A DNA stretch of 64,000 bases, taken from positions 17,873,637-17,937,636 of the forward strand of contig CM066914.1 in NCBI GenBank assembly GCA_033964015.1, in the 5' to 3' direction. Source of the stretch: Scolanthus callimorphus (Eukaryota > Cnidaria > Anthozoa > Actiniaria > Edwardsiidae). Below the pieces are notes generated by a model that saw only the letters and a program-made list of their open reading frames with translations, did not search any database and was not told the origin of the DNA. Shown here piece by piece: positions 11,773 to 23,700 of the stretch (its first letter is position 1; every line of letters begins with the position of its first letter). Made by a program: the position numbers and the translations under genes.

Positions 11773-14700
11773 ATGGAGGCCGAACGTTCACCGACACAGA
11801 CTGACAAAGAACAGCCAAAAAACCATGAGAACGAACCAAGATCTCAAACTATTGGATGGCAATCGTTGCTCACATTCACAGTGCTTTCTCTTGCGTGGTT
11901 AGTGGGGTTTGCTAGCCGCTTGTTCGCTGTAATTCGGTTTGAAAGTATCATCCATGAATTTGATCCATGGTAAGTTACAGTGTGTTTTTTTCTGTTCTTT
12001 TCTGATTTCCTTTGTACATTTCCCTTCCTTTATTCTCATTACCCTATTTGCTGAATAGATGCTTAAATATTCAGCTGAAAGCTTTTGTGACGGTGTGATT
12101 CCAGGAGTTTATCTCACTGGGATAAAAAGCATGCTGACTTGAAGTTTGCCGGCTCCAAATTATAGATAAATTTGAACACCATTTAGTAGCGTGAACTTTA
12201 TTCGCTACGATCAACGAGAAGTGGTACTTGTTTAGTTGCTCTTTCGTGTTATTCGATTGTCGATTAATTTTCGAAAAAGCTGTTTACCGTATCCCGCATT
12301 TCACTCAGATGCAAGTTTCGTGCGTACAGTCAGTTTTAATAAGTGTAGAAAAGTTCTTTTAAATATTGATGCTCGTCATTGTTAAATTCAAAATTCCATT
12401 CTAAGAAAATAATGATTTTCTTACAATTTCGGAGAAAAGGGATTAAGAAAGAAATTAAGAATTCTACTTTTTTCAGAGGCTGTTATTAAGAAAAGTTGAC
12501 ATATATTGAACCACCTGGTCATATTACTGCAGTTAGTTTACAGAAGACCTAATTTGCATTCAATATCATACGGTACTTTATCATAAGGTGTCTGCTGAGC
12601 TTTTCATGTTCAAACACCATATTGGATGGGTGCTGAAAATTTGCTTTTCAATCTTATAAAGCAAAAATATAAAGCTCAACGTGATCATCATCATTTTATT
12701 CAAATTGTACATACATTCATGTTGAAAGTTACCCACCCTAAGCACTAAGGCTAATCAAGGCGGCTGGCTTACATATATATACATTACAACATGATTTAGA
12801 CATGATAAGTTATTGGGAGGCTGAAAAAAAATTCCTTAAAGAATACCTGTCCACTATCATGCAGTGCAGCCGTGGTATTGATTTTCCTATGATACGAAAA
12901 TACTTCGGAGCCACTTTGTGAGCATGTGAAGTTCGTCATTTTCTTGGCACATTTAGATATACTTCATTGCCGTATGTGTTGACTGCCATTGTGAACGTTC
13001 TTCAAGTTTGCATGCAACAGAACAGGGCAAAGTGAGGAAAGCCTTTCACATATGGTTTGTTACCATGGCCATGATGCATGACAGTCGACAAGCATTCTTT
13101 AACATTTGATAATGGTACAATTTAGTGATAGATTATGGTAGTATAAGAAAATATGAACTTTAATAAACAAAATTGTCAGGGATACCATGTAATTAAAATC
13201 AAAATGGATCAATACTACAGTATCAATACAATGCAGTGTCTATAAGAGTAGCACACTCCAAAAAAGTGAAAAGCAGGGTTAGTAGCAGAGTGCATCCTGT
13301 TTTTTTAAATCTTAAATAAGGGAGTGGTTAAGGATATAGTTTGAGTTATTGACTGTAAAAATGTATGGAAAATGATGTGAATGGAAACAGAAATCACTTC
13401 GAGTTAGTGGGGATTTTGAGATATCAAGGGTTCAATTTTTACTTTTTACTGGGGGTAAAATTGCATTAGAGATGTGACACAAATCCAAGGGAAACAGATT
13501 TTGGTTCAAGTTAGTGCAAGGTTTGTGCTGGGGTACCCAGGAAAAGACATGATCTGTTGACCTTTGCTTCATGAGAAAAATATCCTTTTTAGTGTTTTCC
13601 TTCAGTTGATGATATTTTAATTGAATCACTGATACAAGTTCATTCCTGCAGCATGGATTGTGTATTTCCAGAAAATGTTCCATAACATCACAGAGGGAAT
13701 TCACCAAAGGACACTCATCCAACTCTGTGCAATTTCCAGTTCAAAATACAGTGATTGTATAGGGAAAAAGAGCTGTATTAATCCCCACCCTCCATCTTGG
13801 AATTTCTTCCCTCCCTGGTAGAGCTATGGATCTATTCTCAAATTGCACATTACTTGCTATCTCTTCCCCATCCTAAATGATTCACATAGACCCTGAATTG
13901 TAGTTTCAGTAAATAGAAAATATATTTTCTTTTTATAGGTTTAACTACCGTGCCACCCACCATCTTGCTAACAATGGGTTTTACAACTTCCTTAATTGGT
14001 TTGATGAGCGTGCATGGTATCCACTTGGAAGGATTGTCGGTGGAACGGTAAGCCAACCATGCAACTGCTGACCAATGTGGAGTGATAAAAAAGCTGTATA
14101 GGGTATTGGGTATGGTACTTGATAAAATGAAGCCTCCTGCTTGCAGGGTATCATCTGCTTTACCACCCCCTACTCTTACAAATAGTCCTATGCTTTTTTA
14201 GCATTGCATTGTACAGGGTAAAAGGAAGGCAATGGATTACATTCATATTGTTATATATTTAACCATTATCTTGAGAGATTGCACAGAATATCGTCTGATA
14301 CTTAGCCGACGAGGGACGCAGTCCCGAGTTGGCTAAATCAGACGATATTCTGCAAAATCGAGCAGGATAATGGTTTTATTATTCAGCACATTGATAGCAC
14401 AAAAACCCCTGAAAAACATTACTTCTGTGTATTATTTAAGAGCTCAACACATCACATTTCCCTCAGATGACGGATACACAGGATATCTGTCATGTACAGA
14501 AGACAGTTATTGGCATTCCAATGACCATATTTGGGCAGTGCATCGATGTGCTGAATAATAATATTATTTATATGATTTGTATCCAGAGAGTGAAAGATTC
14601 CCATAAACTATAAACATTGACTTTGCAGATATTGTTTGAGATGGCTATTAAGAATAAAGATTTATCTTTTCTAGGTATACCCTGGCCTCATGGTAACATC

Positions 14701-17700
14701 AGCAGCCATTCACTGGATGCTTAACACACTGTATATCACAGTTCACATTAGGGATGTCTGCGTCTTTCTTGCTCCAATCTTCAGGTATGCAGCATATGAT
14801 TTTGATTGCCAGATTTAGCTAGAGAATTTAGCTGTAGAAAAAAAGACAAAATGAAAGTACTACACATGTATAAACAATCCAAACTACAGCTCCCTCACCT
14901 CCACTTCCTGGTTATGATTTCCTGTCCCAAATGAGCTTTTAAATGGATTTTTTAAATTCTATTTTAGTGGATTGACAGCCATTGCCACTTATCTGCTGAC
15001 AAAAGAGCTGTGGAATGACAGGGCTGGGCTGTTTGCTGCTTGCTTTATTGCTATTGGTATGTGCTTTGTAAATCACCCAGTACAGCAGTCATTGTGCTAG
15101 AGATTCATTTTGTGCATCTAATTACTTTTACATTTTTGTGACATATTTATTGGTTACAACGTTCCATTTTCTAGTCCCTGGTTATATTTCCCGTTCAGTG
15201 GCTGGTTCCTATGACAATGAAGGCATTGCTATCTTTGCCTTACAATTCACATATTTCTTATGGGTAAGATTAAATGGATTGATCATTTCTTGTTATTTCA
15301 TGTTTTTATTTTTATTTCCATTCTTTCTTGCTAGTATTTTTAAATTTTGATTTTGTTCAATTTTCAGGTCAAATCTGTCAAGACTGGGTCAGTGTTCTGG
15401 GCCATTTGTACAAGTCTCTCGTATTTCTACATGGTATGGAAACTTTGTTCTAGAAGTCAAATTCTAACAATTAAAGGGTTGTGTCCAGAGTCATAAGACA
15501 ATTCCTAGTGACCCATGTCAATGCAGAACTTCAAATTTAATCAACTAACATAACACTTACTTATTATTGACTTTCTCCTGCACAATTTTATTGTAATTCT
15601 CTTCATAACATTCTTGGAATGTTCTGCTATGAAACAACAAGATTTTACACTTAGTGATCAAGTTGGGAAGGTGTGGCAGTTAATAGGAAAGCAATCAAGG
15701 CACAGTTCAGTTTTTTTTAATGCTGGCTCTTTGAGTGATTTATATTAATCTATTCAATCTCTTCCAGGTTTCAGCTTGGGGTGGTTATGTGTTTATCATC
15801 AATCTTATTCCACTACATGTATTTTTCCTTCTACTTATGGGCAGATTCAACCTTAAATCTATGTTTGTAAGTAATCTTTTGCAATCTGTATTTACAATGA
15901 TAGCCTGTTACACTGATAGCTGCTCTTGTTGAATTAACTAATGACTACTTCTTTTCTAATAACAGCCTACTCTACATTTTACATCACTGGTCTTGTCCTG
16001 TCCATGCAAGTACCTTTTGTAGGGTTTCAGCCAATCAGAACAAGTGAACACATGGCTGCGGCAGGTAAGTGCAGGGGTGTCTGTAGACAAGACCTGCTAA
16101 CTTTTAAAATATTTAGGCGAGGTTCTTTTGTTTCTGGTGATACATTTTTACTATATTATTTATATTTATATAATTTATGTAATCCTTCTTTTGTCTTATT
16201 ACCAGGAACATTCGCTCTTCTACAAGCTTATGCATTTTTAATGTACATCAAAGAGAAGGTCTCTTGGTCTGATATTAAAAACCTGGTAGCATTTGGTGCT
16301 GTAGTGGCTGCTGGTGGGGTCTTTACTAGTGTGGTGGCTCTTACCTATATGGGTATGTGTTGGGCACCCTGTGGTTATTTGATAGGACCTTGCCATATTT
16401 TCTTCCTGATGATTAAAATGATTAAAAGGAATGCCAAAGATTAATGCATAACATGCAGACTTGAAAAAACATGTTTCTATTTTTCCCATGAAATATACTC
16501 AAAGGAAGACTTAATAAAACATTTCCTGCAATATGGGCATGCTCTTTCTGTGAATAATATTGCATGACAGTTTGCACATTTGTTCGCATCTCATTCAGCA
16601 GAGAGAAGGACAGCAAGGGTCAAAATTTTGATGCTATTTTCTGTGTTTTTTTAATTGGTTTTAAATGTTGATGTTGCCAGGTATCATTGCACCTTGGAGT
16701 GGTAGATTCTATTCATTGTATGATACTGGGTAAGACTTTTATATTATTCCAAAGATGTTTTCAAGTATGGCACTAATGGGGTGTAAAATCATTGTAAAGT
16801 GATATTGTGATTTATTATGCCAAAACAATATTGAGGAAGATTTCCATACCTTCCTCAAAACTTTCAGAATGTTAAGAAAAGTAAAATGCTTCAACAATAA
16901 TTGCACTAGCCACAAATACAAATACTTTCCTTGAAAAAGAGTTGTACAGTACCTCCATGTGCTACCATTTTCGTTCAACCCCTGAAGCTTGACAATTTTT
17001 TCATGTATGTTTTACGTTGAACAAATGTGCTGTTTTGTAGAGAAGTTATCACATTTCTCTCTCGCTAATTGGCTGCTGTTTTGACCATTATTTTTCAACC
17101 AATTAGCGAGCGTGAAACGTGATAACTTCTCGACAAAACAGGCACATTTGTTCAATGTAAACCTAAGCGAACAAATTGACAAGCTTCAGGGGTTGAGCGA
17201 AAATGGTAGCATGTTTTAGCAGCAATAACCACATTGAAGTAAAGCTAGTAAAGTGTAATAGTGTAACAGTCCAATATCTCTGTCTGCTTGTGAGGGATCA
17301 TATTACCGGTATATTGCTAAACTGTTGACTTTACTTCTACTGTTGTGTTTTCAGCTATGCCAAGATACATATTCCTATTATTGCATCTGTGTCTGAACAT
17401 CAGCCCACTACCTGGGTGTCATTCTTCTTTGATCTTCACATTCTGACTTGTACATTCCCTGCTGGTCTCTGGTTTGTCATCAAGAAGATCAATGATGAAA
17501 GAGTCTTTGGTATGTACAACAAGCTCAGTCTAGTTAATTAATGCTGTTATTCACAAAAGATTAGTCCACACTATTACATTAAATTTTGGTAAAGCTTTGG
17601 ATTTTTTAAAATGCTGTGCAATTTTCAATGTTCCTTTCAGTTCAAAAGCTATTATGATGACTGATGACTTTCGTTTTGATGTTCAGTGAAATCTAGTTTA

Positions 17701-20700
17701 AGCCCTATACTACTTGTCAACTGGGAGTACCTTAAATGACACTGCTAATTCAACTTTTCTTTTCCACTAGTTGTGCTGTATGCAGTGACAGCTGTGTACT
17801 TTGCTGGTGTGATGGTTCGTCTCATGTTAACACTCACACCTGTAGTGTGCATCCTGGCAGCCATAGCATTCTCAGTTACACTTGATAACTACCTAGTAGA
17901 TGATAAACCCACACAGAAGAGTGACCAGGAAGATGATGAAAAACGAGCAGACAATACCGATGAAGAGCTGGACAAGTCAAAAAAGAAAAAGGAACTGTAT
18001 GACAAGGTGAAGGGTCATTCATTACACAACGTTGCAAAAGTAAAGAGAAAAAAATTGCTAAGACTCAACCCCAAAAATATTACTGTTCTACGTAAAACTA
18101 ACAATCACTGCTAATTTATTGCATCTACTGTAATCTTCCATGTAGCTGACAAAAACTTGTCATATCTGCCTGCCAAACTGGACCTTTAACTGGCTAAATA
18201 ACAAATGTTGTCTGATTTTCTGTGGTATGTCCTCTTGTGTACCTCATCAACTGGCCAACATGTTGTGGACATAGGAAGTGCAGCCAAGTTGGTCTCCAGT
18301 ACATTCCTAACCATGGAGAAGCTAAACACCCTTTGAATTTTTCCCAATCCCATAATGGAATCTTCCCAAACTCAAATTCAAGTGCCTGTGTATGTGAAAA
18401 TCGGCTTTTCTGACATTCAAACTCCCACAAATGGCCAATTTCTGCAGAATAATTACCTGTAAAAAAGAGTCTCAGTCCTTTGTTATTGTTTTCATTTGAT
18501 ATTTGAAGAACATTTATGCATAGAAATCTTGAAATAACTATCCACAAACAAAGTTTTATACTTAACAAATTCATTCATTGAAAATTTTGTATTACATTCC
18601 CTAAATCAGCCGATGGAAATGGATGCTTTCTCTGACTCAGTATGTTGCTAGGCTGACAAAATGGCGGCTGAGTGAAGCTCTTTATGAAGTTCTTGTTGAT
18701 CTTCGTTTTCAGCCTGGTAAGAAGCAAGCCAAAGTCAAGAAGCAGGAATCGACAGAGGAGGAGGGTGAGCCTAGTGTTCTGGGTACGAACCTGAAGGGTG
18801 TGGTCATCATGTGTGTGGTCATGATGCTGATGATGTTTGCCGTTCATTGTACATGGGTTACAAGTAATGCATACTCTAGTCCATCTGTTGTGTTGGCTTC
18901 CACTAACTATGATGGGTAAGTATGATAATCTATAGGTAATCAACTAGTACAATGAATTGCTCAGGTTTATCAGTTTTAACTAAAATATTAATTGTTCCAT
19001 GTCCAGAGCTTGGCACATTTAAAATTAAATAAATGTATCTGTCTCTCTGTCTGTAGCCTGTTTCTACATGGTTGATGGCGTTTTTATCATGGAAAACACC
19101 AGAGTTTGTGATCTCTCTCCCTCTCTCCGTCCCCTTGCGTTATTGTCACATAAATGAGATGGTGGCCACGATCGTGAACTCCGGTGTTTTCAGCGTTAAA
19201 AACACCCCCACTATCTGCAAGCGGGATACTCTGTCTGAGTCTTGAGATTCCTCTTCACTGACCCCAATTGACGATTCCAGCTATATTGCACTCGTACGCT
19301 GCATGTCGGTAGATGTGGGACATTTGTCAAAAGAAACTGTTAAAAAAGCGCGCGCTGCATTCTGGTAGTTGTAGGACGCGGCTTGGGCATTTCTGAATTA
19401 AGAAGAGCGTGCGCGTGCTTATAGCTGGAATTGTCCATTAACTTTCTCCAAAAAGTAACTTTTCAAGCCCTGCTGTTTGAGCCAAAATAATGAGTTTAAA
19501 TTGTGGTAGATTTTGCCACTGAGATGTTCTTGCTTTTTTGTATAAACAAAATCAAAATCTCTTAGAGGTTTCATTACTACCATGTTTTCTTTGTTTTCTA
19601 GGAGCCGTAGTATTCTTGATGACTTTAGAGAAGCCTACTTCTGGTTGAGACAGAATACTGATGACAATGCAAGGCATGTGGGATTTCGTTTCTATTCTAT
19701 ATTAATTTGTTTTCCGATCCACCATAAAATTCTGAAAATAAGTGGTCACGTTTATAAGCCCCTGCCCCAAATATACTAGGCCCCCAGACATGAAACAAAA
19801 ACAGCATCCAAAAATTCCATCCAATATAGGTACATTTGGGGCTTATAACTGGACAGTGAGCTTTTGATTCACAAGTGAACCAGTACAAGCTTTAGTGTGC
19901 GCACTTTTCGCTTATGCCACCTCTTATGTTTTGTACTCTCCTCGTCGTGTATAGGCCCCCTCCCACATATAGACAAATACATATTTTCTGGATTTACAGT
20001 ACCTAATTTGCCATGTTCCATCCCTTGTAATGGTAGTGTCTTTTTTGTGTAGAATCATGTCGTGGTGGGATTATGGGTATCAGATAGCGGGTATGGCTAA
20101 TAGAACGACACTAGTGGATAACAATACTTGGAATAACAGTCACATCGCCCTGGTATGTACTTCCATTGCCATGAATTTACGCACTCAGCTAACAAAGTAT
20201 TGAGCTGTCTAGTTTGCAATGAGAATTTTCATATCAAAGTATTGAGTTCTTGCAAGCAATCTTTGCAATTTCCCTCACACTGTACAACCACTCTCTTCAC
20301 CTAAATAACGGGAAGCGAGAGGTCTGTGCCGTGTATCTTCGGTAATTTTTGTTCAAAAATGAATTTGCATAAATTACGCCGAATCGTCCAACTCAAATTT
20401 TGTAAACTGTCTGAGCCATTCAGGTTCTTGCTTTGTCCTGCCTAGTGCAGTTGAATGGCTTCCGGCACGACCAAAAAGTCAAATAACCCATGCGCGCGAA
20501 ATAGAACTTAACCAACGCGAGAGCATCACCAATATTCAAGGGAAACACGTGACCTGACGTGAAAATTGGGGGAAGCAAAGCACAAACGCCTCCGAGATTC
20601 GGGTCAAAATGTGGCCTCTTTATCAAGTGGAAATAAGGACATATTACAAGTGTTATGGATGTCATAGGACCGACCATTTCTTCTGACTGTACACATAGGT

Positions 20701-23700
20701 TGGTAAAGCCATGTCATCTAACGAGACGGCGGCGTACAAGATCATGCGCATGCTGGATGTCGACTACATACTGGTCATCTTTGGAGGTGTCATTGGCTAT
20801 TCGGGAGACGATATTAACAAGTTCTTATGGATGGTTCGTATTGCTGAAGGGGAACATCCTCAAGAAATCAAGGTAAGAGTGACGGCCCTTGGTCTGAGAA
20901 ATTCTCTAGAAACCCTCGAGTTTCGTCCAGTAAAATTTATCGAGAGTATCTGCTCTTCAAACATGAATACCTTCATGTATGAGAGTGGATTTCGGGTAAC
21001 TGTCGTGCGTAATTTGCTCAATTTGTAATTACTTTGCAATCACTCCTATAGGTTTTATTCAAAACTGGTTTCGCTACAGTCGTCTGAATATGATCCGTCA
21101 GGTAATGGACGATTCCAGCTATAATGCACGCAGATGTGGGATATTTGTCGAACAAACTGTTTAAAAAAAGCGCGTGCATCATTCTGGTAGTTGTGGGACA
21201 CGGCTTCGGCATTTCTGAATAAAGTTAGCTCTTGTTGAATGATGTTCAATTGTTGAACTATTCAACATTCGTGCCAAATTCAAGGTAGACGTCGCTAAAA
21301 ATGCTGTATATTTCAACGAGTGCTGTTTTTAAGTCACTGATTTTGACATTTTTGAACAACTCTGAAAATTTCGTGAACAAAGGAATGTAGAGAAGTGTAA
21401 AGAGTTACTATGTTTCTAGAGAGTTCTAGTGCACGAGCAAGTTACAGTTAAGATAGAGCGTGCGAATGACGATGTAAATGACATAAGGTTTTCAGTTAGA
21501 GTTGAGAGAGTTGTGAGATGCCCTCGGTTGGTTTGGACGCTTTGTAAATACTCCCAGGACTTTCAAGGAAAAACTAAGCTCCGTTTACTGCGCTACCTAT
21601 CGAACGCATTTGGATAGAATAATAAACAAGTCTTAAAAGCAGAATCATTACAGGAATATTAAATGAACATTTCTGGTTTGGTCCCTGTCCGAAGAACATC
21701 GAAGGCACGCACTCATAAACTACATATTATCTGAAGGCACACAATCTCGTTGTTTCTTAGGAGTCAGACTACTTTACCCCTCAAGGAGAATTCCGCGTGG
21801 ATTCAGCAGGCTCTCCCATCCTCCTCAATTGTTTGATGTATAAAATGTGCTATTACCGGTTTGGTGAAATGCAGGTGAGTAAATGAACATGCCACGACTG
21901 ACCGCATAGCATAGAAAAGAAAAAGTGCATACTGTATTTAAAATTGTCGAACTTGATGTTCTTGCAAAGGTAAACCATAGTCGCAAATTAGATTGAAATA
22001 TTCACGATGTTTCAGTTTGGGTTTTTTGACTTTCTTCTGCTTCGGCGTCCGATGTAGCGCACCAACACTACCTAGATACAGAAAAGCGGACAACAAAACT
22101 GCCAATCTAGTCAGTCCCACCCGCATAACAAGTTAACAACAGAGAAAGGCGACCATCAATTGTGTCGCAGGAGAAAAGCTCGAGTGAAGTTTTTTTTCTC
22201 TGAAATTGGGAAAAGTGTCGCTTGCATATAATAGAAGTCTGTTTTACCTTCAGCAATAAGAGTGCGTTACGACGCTTTTTCGTTCTTCTAGGCAAATTGT
22301 TTTGAGAAAAGAGAAATAGCTAAATTAAATGAGTTCCAGGGCTTTATAACTATCAGGACGCCGCTAAAATTCGTGATGTTTCGAGACGATTGAAGCGTTT
22401 TATTGCCCCTATTACCGTACCCTCATTCTGTTTGTTTCAGCTCGACTTTCGAACCCCCTCAGGGTTTGATCGTACTCGTAACGTAGAAATTGGAAATAAG
22501 AACTTCAAGCTCGAGCATATAGAAGAAGCATTTACTTCAGAACACTGGCTAGTTAGAATTTACAAGTGAGTAGTCTGTCAACCCGGTATGCTAGTCTATG
22601 GCTAACTCAGTCGTCATTAAAGTCCGTTTTTGGATTGTTTTCATGTTTCAACGGAATGAGTTAGTCAAAGGCTACGTCGGGTGCTCGACTATAGTGAATA
22701 AAAGAAGTGGAGTTTTCGCAATCTTTCACACTGAAAGAAAACGAACCAACGCTTCAAAAGCGCTTCAGACGAGTTCTGCTAATCAATGCTCTTGTCGCCA
22801 CACACTAGATTTTCAAGCTGAGCTGGAAATGTCGTGCAGGTAGCTACGCATCTGGGAAGTTCGAGAACTCTTGGCAATCCTCCATTTTTTTATTCACTTT
22901 AGTCTTTAATTTTAAAGAGTATGCCTCATATCACGGCACAGAGCTCATATCACGGCACAGAAACCGAAAAAAGAAAAGGCTATCTGCGCTGTAATGTGGG
23001 GCATGCTCGCTCTTATCTAAACGCCTTGTGTAACACTACTTTCCCCTCCCTCCACCGTCAGCCTGGCTATGACCGAGCGCGCGAAGTTCTAATTGGTAAC
23101 AAGAAAATAAAGCTAAACAATATAGAGGAAGTATTCACTAGCGAGCACTGGATTGTGCGCATCTACAAGTGAGTTAAACGAGTTCGGTATTAACATCATA
23201 GGAGAAACTTTTGTAATTGTTGTCAAAATTAAAACAATAAAAAAGTAAGACGGCATATACTAGTAGTAGACCGTTACACCTTTCGCTTTTTATCCTCATT
23301 GATGGCTGTAAGTCACAATGAGGATATTGGAAGGGACTTAGCCGTCGCTCGCTCACTCGTATTACCTAACCACGGGCAACAGGATAACGGTGACCCAATA
23401 TTACATCTTCGAAGATATCTTAATTTTCAGCCCTCCGGCGGCTGTCTCAAGTTGATCGCGTGGTCACCTTTTTATATACCACGTGATAAGATGTTTATGT
23501 ACCGCGTGATATGTATAGGTAATCATACGACTTCGAGTTCAATTTGGGATTAATTGCACGAGTGAGTTTTTCAAAAAGTATCGAAATTGCACGAGCCCGT
23601 TAGGGCGAGTGCAATTTGAGCTTTTTGAAAAACTCACGAGTGTAATTAATCCAAGTTGAACGAGAATAGTCGTATGATTACTTATTAATAATATGGATGC

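Noticed and set aside
15941..16444. A 167-codon open frame across STT3B exons 8 and 9
   Set aside because: It reads through intron 8 (16065-16205) by chance; the intron has good splice sites and the homology breaks exactly there.
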